Part shown: positions 1 to 61,900 of the stretch, one piece after another | Layout of the letters: each line of letters opens with the position of its first letter | How positions within the stretch are numbered: position 1 is the stretch's first letter | DNA from: Owenia fusiformis | Lineage: Eukaryota > Annelida > Polychaeta > Sabellida > Oweniidae | Length of the DNA stretch: 64,000 nt | NCBI GenBank assembly: GCA_903813345.2 | Contig: CAIIXF020000005.1 | Location: 10,359,375-10,423,374, forward strand | Direction: 5' to 3' | Notes under the pieces: model-generated | Databases searched by the model: none | Seen by the model: only the letters and a program-made list of their open reading frames with translations | Told to the model about the DNA's origin: nothing | Position numbers and translations under genes: made by a program

Positions 1-1600
1 GTAGGCAGAGTATAGCAATTTTGGGATCTGCTTATACATGACATTAGTATGCCTCTAATAGCATTTGGCCTACCTTAACTATGTAATTTACTTTCTCATT
101 AGTTTTGGCAATTCCCATATTCGTCTAAAGATACACTGCATACACCGACATACACTTTTTTAATACTGTAAAACACATTGAGTTTGCAGGAGCAATTTTT
201 GCAGTTTTCCAGTATTTGATCATGATTTCAAATTGAATAAGGATAATGAAAATGTAACACCAGGAAGATTATCCATCCTTCCATATCAGAAGGAAGAACG
301 TACATAATAAGTACATAATGTTCACATGGTATACATGTAATAATGATAATATAACAGTACATAGACATTGATTATTTCTAAGCATTTTTAAACACTCTGT
401 CTTACATGTCTGACTTTGTATACCGCAAATCTCAAGCATATATACAACTACGACATTATATCAAATTCTTATAATCATTTCTACATCCAGTCTGTTGTAA
501 ATTTTAATATTGCATCAAAAAATAGTAAACACAAGTCCTTTGTGAACGCTTCTTCTATGTAATGAACACTTCTATATAGTGAACACCTTCCTTTGGTGAA
601 CACATGAAATATTATTAAGTACAATGATTTCCCCTCAATTGGGAAAGTCTACTTACTACAATGCACAGGTGTCATTGAGTTGTTTTGATGTTAAAACCTC
701 AGTCATGAAGTTCTACTGACCAATCGCAAGTAGACAATTTCCCTAGTCTACCTCTGGAGAATGAATAAGGTTTCATTTGTATTTATCAGTCTCCGAGTAT
801 ATGTAACCGTATGTATCTTATTTATCATTAATGTGTTATGTAATAAAAGAAGTACTTAATATTTGCAATAGCGAACTACAATGTAATAAATACTGTACTG
901 TTACAAATAATGTCTTTGCATCACTAACAAAGCACTGAGCTTTATGTCCATTCAGTGGATTGGATGTATTATACTACATGTATTATATTGATGTCTCGTA
1001 TTATGTAGGCAGGTCTGTAGCAAAGGAGGGGGGGTTCAGGGGGTGCAAGCAAACCCCCATGGCCAAATATTCTTTCAAAGTCATGCATTCCTATACCATT
1101 CTGAGCATATTTCAAGGGATTTTGACCCAATGTGGGGAAATGTGAACCCCCTCTCAAATTTAAAAGGTGAGCAAAAGCTCGCTATAGGTCTGCATGTATT
1201 ACATTAATTTAACAAAGTGTACTTTAAAAATACCTCCATTGGAAATCTTGACTTCAATCTCAACCCTGAAGCAAGAAATTCATTCAACCATGACAATTTT
1301 AGAGCCATGATTTGTCCTCAAATGTGCGATAATACACCAATGAAGACAGAAATCCTTTAGTGAATTTTACTCAATTGGTTTCGTGTAATTTAATTCTGAA
1401 GGTAGATATCCATCTTCGGTTCCCACACTCAATCATAACGTTCTACGAGGACAGGTCCGAGGCTTGATGAAGCAAGATGGTGGATATCCTTATGTCAATC
1501 ACCCCTGCATCTCAAAATGAATCTGCCCAGTTCACTTCTATTATTATATCTATACAGTAAAGTATTTTTATATATAATTCAATATGATTTACATAGGGTA
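1..1600. other. HTT 3' flank / 3' UTR, no second gene seen
   Basis: This stretch lies downstream of the minus-strand huntingtin stop codon at 1601-1603. It should hold the HTT 3' UTR and then intergenic DNA. I found no convincing poly(A) signal on the minus strand and no ORF with recognisable protein similarity. The short ORFs around 960-1157 fall in a repeat-like segment. The sequence is AT-rich and otherwise featureless. Confidence 0.6.
1008..1192. repeat. Possible MITE-like element with G-rich/C-rich inverted ends
   Basis: The left part (GCAGGTCTGTAGC, then a G-run and GGGGTTC) is an imperfect reverse complement of the right part (GAACCCCCTCTC... then GCTATAGGTCTGC). The imperfect terminal match (about 10 of 13 bases) and the internal complementary G/C runs suggest a short non-autonomous DNA element. 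No second copy was found in the window, so this is weak. Confidence 0.3.
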
Positions 1601-50746
<49,146 letters not shown>

Positions 50747-50825
50747 CTAGAAATAGAATGTTGAATCCTTGATATTTTACACTATAGAGATATAATAAGC
50801 CATGAAAACAAGGCATTAACATGAC

Positions 50826-52675
50826 AAAATGTCACCACCTAAAACAATTTGGTCAATTTAAAGCAAGTTGGAAAATACCTTTTGACCTTAAGAAGGTTTG
50901 ATTTGAACTTCTTAGAACATGTAGATGATTTTGAAAAAAAAATTCGTCAATTTGAAGCAAGTTGAAAAAATACCTCTTTGACTTTTTTTGACATTGAGAA
51001 GGTCATTGAAGGTCAAATGTCAAATGTAAAGTCAGATTTGAACTTCTGAGAACATGTAGATGATTTTGAAAAAAAAAAGTAAATTTGAAGCAAGTTGAAA
51101 AAAGACTTTTTTGACCTTGAAAAGGTCATTGAAGGTCAAATGTCAAATCTAAAGTCAGATTTGAACTTCTGAGAACATGAAGATGATTTTGAAAAAAAAA
51201 TTAGTCAATTTGAAGCAAGTTGAAAAAAGACCTTTTTGACCTTGAGAAGGTCATTGAAGGTCAAAGGTCAAATCTAAAGTCAGATTTGAACTTCTGAGAA
51301 CTTGTAAAAGTCAAATTTGAACTTCTGAAAAGATGTAGACGATTTTGAAAAAAAAATTTGGTCAATTTGAAGCAAGTTGAAAACAGACGTTTTTGACCTT
51401 TTTGACCTTGAGGAGGTCATTAAAGGTCAAATGTCAAATCTAAAGTCAGATTTGAATTTCTGAGAACATGTAGATGATTTGAAAAAAAAAATTAGTCAAT
51501 TTGAAGCAAGTTGAAAAAAGACCTTTTTGACCTTTTTTGACCTTGAGAAGGTCATTGAAGGTCAAATGTCAAATCTAAAGTCAAATCTAAAGTCATATTT
51601 GAATTTCTGAGAACATGTAGATGATTTTGAAAAAAAATTTAGTCAATTTGAAGCAAGAAGAAAAAAGACCTTTTTGACCTTTTTTGACATTGAGAAGGTC
51701 ATTGAAGGTCAAATGTCAAATCTAAAGTCAGATTTGAATTTCTGAGAACATGTACATGATTTTGAAAAAAAAATTTAGTCAATTTGAAGCAAGTTGAAAA
51801 AAGACCTTTTTGACCTTTTTTGACTTTGAGAAGGTCATTGAAGGTCAAATGTCCAATCTTAAGTCACATCAAAAGTCAGATTTGAATTTCTGAGAACACG
51901 TAGATGATTTTGAAAAAAAATTTTAGTCAATTTGAAGCAAGTTGAAAACAGACCTGTTTGACCTTTTTTGACCTTGAGAAGGTTATTGAAGGTCAAATGT
52001 CAAATCTAAAGTCAGATTTGAATTTCTGAGAACATGTAGATGATTTTGAAAAAAAAATTTAGTCAATTTGAAGCAAGTTGAAAAAAGACCTTTTTGACCT
52101 TTTTTGACTTTGAGAAGGTCATTGAAGGTCAAATGTCAAATCTTAAGTCAAATCTAAAGTCAGATTTGAATTTCTGAGTACACGTAGATGATTTTGAAAA
52201 AAAAAATTAGTCAATTTGAAGCAAGTTGAAAACAGACCTTTTTGACCTTTTTGACCTTGAGAAGGTCATTGAAGGTCAAATGTCAAATCTAAAGTCAGAT
52301 TTGAAAGTCAAATGTCAAATCTAAAATCAAATCTAAAGTCAGATTTGAATTTCTGAGAACTCGAGATGATTTTGAAAAAAAGTTTAGTCAATGTGAAGCA
52401 AGTTGAAAAAAGACCTTTTTGACCTTGAGAAGGTCATTGAAGGTCAAATGTCAAATCTAAAGTCAGATTTGAACTTCTGAGAACATGTAGATGATTTAGA
52501 AAAAAATTGAAGTCAGTCTAAACAGTATTTGTTAAGTTATAGGAAGTTGTAAGAAATTGTTACAGACGCCGGACGCCAACCACCAACCGCCGGACGCCGG
52601 ACGCCAACCACCAACCGCCGTCGCAAAAAAACGGAGACCATAACAAAATATGTCACCACTTTTGGTGGTGACATA
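50826..52675. mobile_element. MITE expanded by an internal AGGTCA/TGACCT minisatellite
   Basis: The left edge AAATGTCACCACCTAAAAC and the palindromic right edge TGTCACCACTTTTGGTGGTGACA are the termini of the TGTCACCAC repeat family, together with the family's GGAGACCATAACAA motif. Between them (about 50870-52515) are about 12 tandem units of roughly 110-145 bp. Units contain CAATTTGAAGCAAGTTGAAA, TTTTTGACCTTTTTTGACCT, GAGAAGGTCATTGAAGGTCA and AAGTCAGATTTGAA. Every unit carries several TGACCT/AGGTCA hexamers. Confidence 0.85.
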
Positions 52676-52679
52676 ATAA

Positions 52680-53740
52680 CATTCAACTGATCTAAAATGT
52701 TGAACAAACTGTCTAAAATGTTGATAAACATGTTAAATGGTGCATTTGTATTATTTAAATATGAAGCATCATTTTTTCATTGGACTGATTTTCTTATATG
52801 TGGAAAACACAATTTCAAAAAGAGGTTTAAAATGGATTTGAATCCCCAGTTCATTTTTTACTAACCATACTGAAAATACACATATGTATATATCAGTATG
52901 TCTGATAAGATTATATACAAAGGTTAATACATATGTCTGCAATACATTTGTGATTGAACTTCAACCACTTTATTCGACAATATGTTTGTGTGACTTTGTA
53001 TCAGTTAAATAAATAGAACTGTGGGTGCTGGGCTCACATGGTTTTGTCAAAAATTGTGCGCTGTCTAAAACTCTACCCAGAATGTCCAAAGACTTTTATA
53101 CCAAAAATCATCCCTGAAAATTTCAGCTTGATCCATGAAATGGATTGTCACAAAATATGAAGAGAAGACTTTACAGACAAGATTTTAAGATGGAAAATCC
53201 ATAATGGCCACCTGAAAATTAACCCACCCAAAGTGCCCCAAAACTGTATGTGAAGTTTTGTACCAAGAAAAAAATACTCTAAAAATCAATACATCAAATG
53301 GTTTTTTGAAACATGGATCGCTATAGCGACTTTATCATGTCGTAATTATGGAAACTGGAGTTGAAACAATTAATGCGTCAATAACATGATTCTATGGTTC
53401 GCTATAGCAACTTTAGCAAGTTGTGAATATGGAAACTAGAGTCAATACGATTATTCAAACCCTTATGCATCAATAGCGCATCTCTATGACTACTTATAGA
53501 GACTTTAAAAAAGCAGATATAAATTTTTGCCAAATTTTTTACAAAATTAACTCATAAACCTACTGTTAACAATGACATGGGTTTTACAATGTAGCACATC
53601 TGAAATTATTAATAAAGCTATTAAATGCTGAAGTGAATTTTGAGCTTTTGATCCAGGAGTTGTATGGAGGTTTCCTCTATTGATGATGAACAAAAATAAC
53701 AGAAATCCCATCCACAGAGCGTTTAAAATGTGCCACTATT
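52680..53740. repeat. GST upstream region, part of a duplicated block
   Basis: Segments such as TACTGAAAATACACATATG...CAGTATGTCTGATAAGA and TACCCAGAATGTCCAAAGAC recur at 61040-61320 upstream of the second GST. This region was therefore copied with the gene. No ORF of interest. Confidence 0.6.
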
Positions 53741-53965
53741 GTTGATTGTTGACAGACGGATGGATGGATGGATGGACGGACGGACGGACAGAAATATGGA
53801 CAAGTGGGTGGTTGCAATAGCTCACCATGTGTTTTATTTTTACAGAAGTATAAGTAAAAGTACAGTAAGTTTGGATGGAGAGACAGACAGAAGGACAAAG
53901 ATATGTACAAGTGGGTGGTTGCAATAGCTCACCATGTGTTTTATTTTTTCAGAAGTATAAGTAAA
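53740..53965 (+). repeat. Tandem ~130-bp duplication just upstream of GST copy 1
   Basis: GACAGACGGATGG/(GGAC)n, then ACAAGTGGGTGGTTGCAATA and GCTCACCATGTGTTTTATTT, occur twice in a row (near 53800 and 53905). A related single copy, ACAAGTGAGTGATTGCAATA, lies near 62908, upstream of GST copy 2. This is the proximal promoter region of the GST. Confidence 0.75.
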
Positions 53966-54013
53966 TGTACATTAAGTTTTAGCAATACATTTTTAATTCC
54001 AGTGTCATCCATC

Positions 54014-57000
54014 ATGAAACTCATCTATTTTGATGTAAAAGGTATGATAATTTAAAATACTGAAATTGAAATTCAAATAGTTCAATTAAATAATTGAAGT
54101 TGAACAATTTAAATAAATTTTCTCTCTGCAATACTGAAAGTATACTGAGAGAATGTGGGTGCTTTTTAGGACGTGCCCAGCCAATTAGGTACTTGCTAGT
54201 AGACAATGGCATCCCACATGAAGATGAACTGATTCCTGTATGGACTGAGGATGACTGTGAGAAACTCCAGAAGGGAGAATTTAAGCAAGAGGATATCAAC
54301 AGTGGATTGTTTCAACCAGATTTCAGTAAAGAATGGCAGGACAAAAAGGCATCGATGGTATTACTATTAGTGAAAAACACATATATATTTTCTAATTTCA
54401 CTCAATGCAAGTTTTTGTTGACATTTTAAAACATTTTTGCATCAAATAAATGCACAGTTTATTATACACTAAACAAACAATGGATTGTACATGATTAAAA
54501 TCATGCGTCTCGTATCAAGACTTAGGACGAGGGTGGTACTCCAAGTTCCAAGTCTTGATAAAAGACATGAGTGGCTGAGTGCATTAAATTCTTTTCAAAT
54601 TGCAAAAGATTTTATATAGTATCACCTCAAAGAATAAATTTCTTTGCAAGGAAACTTTTTAGGGACCTGCATAAGCACATGTCTTGCTATTACTTATGAT
54701 TCTACTGAAATAACCATACACTCTGTTGTATACTTAAGAATGCAGATTATTCAAAATAGTATGTTCTAATATTGGATGTGAATATTTGATATTTACTTTG
54801 ATTAACCCATTTCTAGATTACTCAAAAATAAATTCAAAATGACTCCAATAAATGTCCTACATAATTCCAGCCATATGGCCAAGTACCGGTGTTAGAAACT
54901 GAGGATGGTCTAAAAATAGCGCAAACAAATGCTATACTTCGCCATCTTGCAAGAAAGTTTAAACTATATGGATCAACTGATGAACAAGCTACAGAGATTG
55001 ACATACTCATTGAATTTGAAAGTGAGCTCAGAGAGAGGATATACACATTGGTCTATTCTGACTATGTAAGATCTACTTTTTACCATTGTTTTCTTACGAT
55101 AAAGAACCATGGTAGTCTGTCTGTCTGTCATTTTGTCTGTCTGCCTGTCTGTCTGGACATCTCCTCCTGTACCGTTTGACCTTGGACCCTTATACTTGGT
55201 CAACATACTAAGTGGGCCGGTGGGCATTCTACCAAGGTCAGAGGTCAATGTCATTCCAAGGCAAAATGTCAATATCTAGGTATTTGGGTTTTTAAGTCCC
55301 TTGGTCTGTGCTGTGACCCTTGACGACCCACCCTGGGTGACTCATGATTAGGTGAACAGAGTTCAAAGTCAATGTTTATAGGACCAAGGTCATCTCAAGG
55401 TGAAATGTGAATATCTAGGTATTTGGCATTTCAAGGCCTTTGGACAAGTTCACCTCAATTCAAGAATCAGTCAAGGTCAAATGATCAATATACAGGTATT
55501 TATCATTTTATGGGGGTTGCTGCCATGTTGGGGCTGCTGTAACCCTTGGTGATCCACTTGAATGGGTAGATTGCTAGTTGTTATAAAATTTAATTTTCAG
55601 ATATCGTCATACAGTACTGAAATCCGATCCTATTTAGACAGGCCTCCTAGACTTCCAACAACGCGAACATCAGTTCTGATACCGCGAACTACGTTCCTTG
55701 CACTCGAACCACGAATCTCATATCGCGAACGTGAAATCTTATGTCACGCACCACCATTTCCTTGTTTCCGAACATATTTCTTATACCGCGCACAGAGATC
55801 CGTTACCGCGAACCACGCATCTGATCGAAAAAAAGTCCGTAATTTTGTTCGTATTATTACGCATAAGTAAAATTCCAAGGAGGTGTTTTCATATGGAATT
55901 CGGAAGAAATATTTTCCCAGTTTTCATGCATGTGAATGAATATCCACTCATTGACGATAACAGTATTTTCAAGCTCTAGGAAACACAAAATATTGGGACT
56001 ACCTTGCAATCACGCGCATTGACATTTTCAGTGAAAGGGCTGGGTAATAACAACAAAAACAAAAACCTGCACTTTTGAGTAACAACACGTATGGCCAAAT
56101 TAGTGACAGCTTTTTCCAATTTTGTCCATTTGAGCCGATGATTGCATCATAATAAAGAAATGAGTTACCCTATGTACAATATTCCTGATTTTATAGAATA
56201 CTTGATGTGCTATATCTGTAGCTCCAGCTACTGATAATTTGAAGATGCTACCCTTTGCCATGAAAACTTAACTTAAATGTTGCCCCCCCATTACGGCTTG
56301 TGGGATTAACTGTTTACATACAGGAAAATAACAATCTATCATCCTGATAAAGATTTTAACACTTGGTTTTTGTTTCAAAACATATCAAATGACTACTAAA
56401 TCGTAATTTTAGGGTAAGGGCTAAGAATACTTTATCTGTCTAATCTTTGACCGTCTGAGATAAATGTGTGTTGGCGAGTCATGTAGTAAATTAATCTTGG
56501 TTTTAAAGCTGAAGCTTTAATTGTGGGCTGTTCTGCCCCACCCATGGGCCATTTTGCCCTACTCTCAACATTATTTTCGAACACTGAAAAATCACAGAAA
56601 ATGTGAAATATAATCCCTTCATAAGATGGAACATGAAAGTTCGCGATGATTGACAGATTAGAAAAACCTCTGCACGGATCTAATTATTATGAGGGCCGTT
56701 TTGCCCCATGTTCCCCAAAAATTCCTTACTTCAGCAACCAGGACGATATCTGACCCAAGACATGTGGAGCGCTAAAATGTCGGACCCTTTTTTCTGGGCC
56801 CATCTCAGAGGGAGGGGCGGGCCAGTGCATCTACACAGAATATAACTGATGAATACAATGTAGGTGTACTGTATAAAAGTAAACCTTGTAGTTTAAGGTC
56901 GCATGATGCAGTGTGACCAGGATCACACTGACCATGGTCAGAATGACCCTAGACATGATGAAATACCTTTTTCAGCCCTCTGAAAAGGTCAATGTAAATA

Positions 57001-59057
57001 GCTTTAAGTAGGAGCATAGGAAAGGTCAATGCACAGGATCTTTTGAATTTTTCAGAAAATGTGCCCAATATATTGCTCTAAATGATACAATCTTTAAAAT
57101 TTCAGAAACTTGTCTGAAAAAATGGCGGTCAAACTAAAAAGGAAAAAATATCGCTTTTTAATTCAGTTTTTTCATTTTTTTCTTTTTCAACGAATGATAT
57201 CAAATTTCCCAAGATTGTATCACTGAGAGCAATATATTAGGCACATTTTCTGAAAAATGCAAGAGATTCTGTTCAGTGACCTTTCCTAAGCTCTATTTTT
57301 ATCTATTTTTCAGTCACAAATTTCAGAGGGCTGAAGAATTAATGTCATCATGTCTAGGGTCAATCTGACCATGGTCATTGTGATCATGGTCATGTAAATG
57401 GTATGTGGAACTAGTTAAACTGACTGGAGGTCAAAGCAGAACTCTGATATCTTGGTTCAAAAAACGTTTGAAATCCAGCATGGTTTTGTCACTTCCTGTT
57501 TTGTCATTTCCTGTTAACTACCATGGCACCTAAACCAGTGTAAGAAAAAAAATTAACTATACAAAAACGGTAGATCTACCTGAAATCAGCTGAGTCTCTC
57601 TGCCATCCACATGAGTCACAAAAATGGATGTCGGGAACATGATCATCGGTGCAAGCGTGTGATATACACATCATTTAAAGCCCTGCCAACTCGGGGCGTG
57701 GATGTTAGATGCTTTTCAAAGGAACGAAAGTCCGGCGAAAGCGGAGGAGAAACTGAATTTCGTTTCCTTGTTTCACTTCGTTGCATATTGGTATAACTTG
57801 GAATCCCAAGCACCCGGATGTATTATGTACAAATTGTTCGCGGTAACGGATCTTTGTGCGAGGTACAAGAAATATGTTCGGAAACAAGGAAATGGTGGTG
57901 CGCGACATAAGATTTCACGTTCGCGATATGAGATTCGTGGTTCGAGTGCAAGGAACGTAGTTCGCGGTATCAGAACTGATGTTCGCGTTGTTGGAAGTCT
58001 AGGAGGCCTGTTAGAGAACATTGTAAAAGTATGTAAAGCTCATGCTCTCAGGGAAAAAATGATTGAATGCACAAATTCATATTGTTTTGTCAGATCAGAT
58101 TGTAAAATAATACAATGTTGTAATACAGTAGATACTGGCAAGAAATTGTTTTTAATATATTAGAAAAGATTACCTAATGTCAAATTGTGAAATATATGAC
58201 TTTCATATTGCTCAAAACACTAAGTAACTGTCATCTATTCAACTCTATATCTGTTCATTTAGTTCAATGGTGACAGAGAGAAGCTGAGCAACATCATAAT
58301 TCCTCGAGCGCTGACAACATTAGAGGTAATTACATTTAAGATACATCTTAATGTTGGGTATGTCAGAGTAGAATGAAATAAAGATGTAAAAAGTGTTGGA
58401 AGTTTTCTTTATTAAATATTTTCAATTTTCTTTTTTCTATAAATCTGTTGAATGGTATTTAAGTTATCAAGGATTATATTTTCTTTAACAAAAACTGGCA
58501 GCCATTTTGAATTGAGTGGTCATAGTGGAAATTCCTTCTTTAGTTGTGTCCCTAAAAAATCATTAATCACCATATAAAATTTGGACCAAATATGTCAAAT
58601 GGTATTTGAATAATGGAACATTACATTTTTTATGAAAAATGGCAGCCATTTTAAAGCGAGTGGCCATATTGAAATGCCTTCTTGAGCAGAGGTCGTTTGT
58701 ACATAAGATATCAGCCTTTAATAATTTGGTCTATAATGGTAATATTTCTGAGCGGACTGAAACAGATAGTTCATTTCTTGACCATTTCTTAAAAATTCTT
58801 TACATGTTTACTTTAAGAGAGAACTTAAGAAAAACAAGGGTGGAGTGGGATTTCTTGTCGGAGATGAAATCACTTTTGTGGACTACAAAGTGGCTGATTT
58901 GCTAGATATGTGCAAGGCAGTTGACCTAAAAGCACTTGACGCATTCCCTGCATTAAATGGTTACTTTGATAGAATCATCGCAAGACCAAAAATTGCTGAA
59001 CTGAGGGAGAAGGAGCCATACAAATCCATGACATTTGTGGGTGCAGGGTATATCTAA
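54014..59057 (+). CDS. Glutathione S-transferase, pi-class-like, five exons, 233 aa
   Basis: Exons 54014-54041, 54170-54357, 54871-55065, 58263-58325 and 58830-59057 give 233 codons plus TAA, with all phases consistent. A cytosolic GST would conjugate glutathione to electrophiles. The thioredoxin-like N-domain starts MKLIYFDVKGRAQPIRYLL with the candidate catalytic Tyr5. The glutathione-site motif is GQVPVLE...QTNAILRHLARKFKLYG. The C-domain FLVGDEITFVDYKVADLL, AFPALNGYFDRI and ARPKI align with pi-class enzymes (VGDQISFADYNLLDLL, DAFPLLSAYVGRLSARPK). It is about 20-25 residues longer than typical pi GSTs because of an insertion between the second strand and the cis-proline loop (encoded at about 54260-54357). 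A second, diverged copy lies 9 kb downstream. The gene is antisense to HTT and probably within an HTT intron. The 3.2-kb intron before exon 4 contains an inverted-repeat element. Confidence 0.9.
55085..55570. repeat. (CTGT)n tract and short AGGTCAA repeats in GST intron 3
   Basis: A (CTGTCTGT)n run near 55111-55155 is followed by two to three loose tandem copies of a unit with GGTCAATGTCATTCCAAGG or AAGGTCATCTCAAGG and ATCTAGGTATTTGG. It resembles the 3' part of a dispersed element. No coding capacity. Confidence 0.5.
55633..58015. mobile_element. 2.4-kb DNA-transposon-like element with ~190-bp terminal inverted repeats
   Basis: The left terminus CAGGCCTCCTAGACTTCCAA and right terminus TTGGAAGTCTAGGAGGCCTG are perfect inverted ends. 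They extend into arms of about 190 bp rich in CGCGAAC/GTTCGCG motifs. The flanks TTAGA on each side may be a 5-bp target duplication. The internal 2 kb includes an inner inverted repeat (about 56900-57060 and 57220-57390). The long ORFs at 57611-58163 run across the right arm and encode nothing recognisable, so the element looks non-autonomous. It sits in the GST intron before exon 4. Confidence 0.75.
58480..58730. repeat. GGCCATTTTG/GAGCAG dispersed repeat in the last GST intron
   Basis: Two tandem versions of GGCAGCCATTTTGAATTGAG or GCAGCCATTTTAAAGCGAG, then TGGCCATATTGAAATGCCTT and a GAGCAGAGGTCGTTTGTAC-like end. The family also occurs at 4390, 24098 and 30811. Confidence 0.6.
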
Positions 59058-59430
59058 GAAACTATCAAGCCTAATGTGGAAATAAGTTGAACCCCTTTCT
59101 GACATAGGGGTGGCTTGACAAAATATTTTTTTAAAGTTCTTTTGTCTAATCTATTGTAATGATGAATAAATATTATTGTATAGAAATGTCTGTAATATCT
59201 TCTATTTTCTTGGCATTTGTGTGAATAAGGATTTTGATGTATTAACCCTTTGAATCCTAAAAGTTGGTACAAAGCAGGGTTATACTACATAATCTTTATT
59301 TAGTATGAGTAAAATAAAATCTTTTGATTTTCTTTAATAATTCAATCATAAACATGGTTTAATATATGACAAAGTGCCATGGTATTTGTTCCTGATTTTT
59401 GATCATAAATGATTTTCAAAACAATTACAG

Positions 59431-59771
59431 GCCTCATAGACTTCCGCTAATGTGATCATCAGTTCCAGCCTCACAAACTATGTTCCTTCCACCCAAACAA
59501 CGGCTCTCACAATGCAAATATCAATTCATTAGTCGCAAACAACTTTTTCCTCTCTCCCAAATATATTTCTCTACTTGTGGACAGAGTTCCTACATCTGAA
59601 ACTGCAAAAAACTCTGCTTGCAAGAAGAGAAATGTGTTCAGGAGAGAGGAAAAAATGGTTCGCATCTAAAGAATCAATATTCACATTGTGAGAGCATTGG
59701 TTCGGTGGAAGGAACATAGTTCGCAAGGTTAGAACTGATAATCGCGTTAGTGGAAATCTAGGAGGCCTGAA
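59431..59771. mobile_element. Related ~340-bp MITE with CAGGCCTC..TAGACTTCC ends
   Basis: The left end CAGGCCTCATAGACTTCC and right end GGAAATCTAGGAGGCCTG match the termini of the 2.4-kb element at 55633-58015. So do internal motifs (GAACTGATNNTCGCGTTAG, GGAAGGAACATAGTTCG). It is a diverged, shorter relative lying just 3' of GST copy 1. Confidence 0.7.
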
Positions 59772-59839
59772 ATGGATATTTAACATGAGTTATACAATGT
59801 AAATTAAAAGTAAATGTTTCTGCTTTTCTCAATAGACTA

Positions 59840-60262
59840 AATGCGAGTAGAAAAAAACTTGATTTACGCCATTTAATATTCAAAATTCAGTCAAAGCGAT
59901 GTTATATTTGAAATCTACATGTAAAAGTACATCTAGAAATATGGTTTCGAAATTTGTTTATCGAGTTTGAAAATTTAATTATTTTTGAAAGTGTGACTTC
60001 TAGTTCGGGTTGATTCTCCATAGAGCCCATGTTACAAAATCACAAAATATCTTTTCTTGTATTGGTCAGATAATATTTTCATTTACTGGACATATTTTGA
60101 TTTGCATAACTATTAGATACAAAAGGGTTATATGAAAATTGAACCACTAAAACAGATGTAACTTAAGTTAAAGGGAACTTTCTACTATACCTGCCATGCT
60201 ATCTGACCCGAACGAGCCACCTGGTGGTGAAACTGGTAACTATCTACTCGCATCTGCATTAT
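59840..60262. mobile_element. ~420-bp MITE with ATGCGAGTAGA inverted ends
   Basis: ATGCGAGTAGA at about 59840 and TCTACTCGCAT at about 60250 are perfect inverted ends. The left end also appears at 47443 in the composite repeat there. No coding capacity. Confidence 0.6.
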
Positions 60263-61900
60263 TGAATATATTGATTTTAGAGGTATTAACCCTTTAAACA
60301 CTTATATTAATAGAAATGTTTTCAACTAAATGCAATTGTTTTAGAATTTGCTGACTCAGCACTGAAGAGCCTGATTCGAAAACTGTCACCAAAATTTCTT
60401 TACAAGTCCTTGAGTCCCCTACAAGGATCTAAGTCAGTTTGAATCTAAGTAGTTTGGTCACCAAGAGGGTTGGCTGTAGAATTGTATTTGTGCGAGATAC
60501 TATTTTAACAAGGACACATATGTGTACAACATGATCTCACCAATGGGTGATTCTCTAGTTTTTACATCCTGAAGCCCAATACTAATCAGTTAAAGAGACA
60601 GATTTTAGGACAAAAATCCCAAATTACCCCATTAGCATTTACCCAAAATGCCAGAAACAATATCAGTTCAAGATTTTCAGACAAAGAACCATCCTTGAAA
60701 AATTGAAATCCATCCGTCAAACAGTTAGCCCGGAAATGCTTAGACAATATTTTACAAAAAAGGATTTCAAAACAGGATTCCAAAAATGGCAGACAATAAA
60801 AAGCAGATATAAGTTTTTACCAATTTTTTTTACAAAATTATGTCATATAACTACTGTTAACAGTGACATGGATTTTTGAAATTAATCATGAAAAACTAAT
60901 GACACCTCATGAAACATGAGAAAGGGTATTATTGCTTGCAGACTTTTCTTAAGACAATCAAAATGGCTGCCATGACTGAGCCAACATGTCCAAAACATAA
61001 TCAGAGTTTTAGAACTCTTGGATCAGGTTCACGTTTTACTAGCCCTACTGAAAATAAATGTACATGTATGTATGTCAGTATGTCTGATAAGAGGGGGCTA
61101 TTATGCCAAGGTCACTTCACCTTCAGTGATAAAAAAATGAATGTATGTATATATGAGAGTATGTCCAGTAAGACTACGTGCCAAAGTACTTCAACTTTGT
61201 AAGTAATGTTTTATAAATAATACCTTGGGTACTGTACTCACATGGTCCTTTGGTACTAGTTTTCTGAACAAAAAGTCCAAAATCTAAACCTAAAGATTTA
61301 CCCAGAATGTCCAAAGACTAAGTAACTGTAGACTTTTGTACCAAGAAAAATTGTGAAAAATTGATGATTGAACCATGAAATGGTTTGCCTCAAAACATGT
61401 AAAGAAAATCCAAAATGGCCACCTCAAAATTCACCAAGAAATTTTATACCTAGAAATATTTATAAAAGTTTCAGATAAATCCATCAAATGGTTTCGCCTG
61501 AAAACTGAAATATGTTCCAAACTCCATTGAACTTCTATGTGTACAAGACGATTTCAACAAACTTTTGAGTGGTCATACAGTATACTAGGAAAAGAACATT
61601 TAAAGAACCAGAGTGTTGACCTCATTTTTAGACAACAAAGAAGTAAAGTATTTTAAATAATATCCCCGACCTGGCCCTAAATGGAGACACTCTGCAAAAG
61701 TTAAAAGTCACAAGCATCAGGGAGTGCACCTGGATGATATTCAAAGCCTTGATGTACATATTGAAAACCTAATGAAACAAGTTCGATAAAGATAAATCCA
61801 CTTCATGCATTGAGACATAAACTTATAGGTAAACATTTAACCAGAATAGATGAATAATTTATTTGACCACATCTTGATTTCAATGATATTATTCATCATA
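60263..61900. repeat. Intergenic DNA between the GST copies, partly duplicated from 52.8-53.6 kb
   Basis: Motifs such as GATTTTCAGACAAAGAACC, CTACTGTTAACAGTGACATGG and TACCCAGAATGTCCAAAGAC correspond to sequence upstream of GST copy 1. This region probably belongs to the same 9-kb tandem duplication unit. The short ORFs here have no recognisable product. Confidence 0.5.

Noticed and set aside
57611-58163. 61- and 153-codon ORFs in the GST intron
   Set aside because: They run across the terminal inverted repeat of the 2.4-kb element. The CG-rich arm creates long chance frames on both strands.
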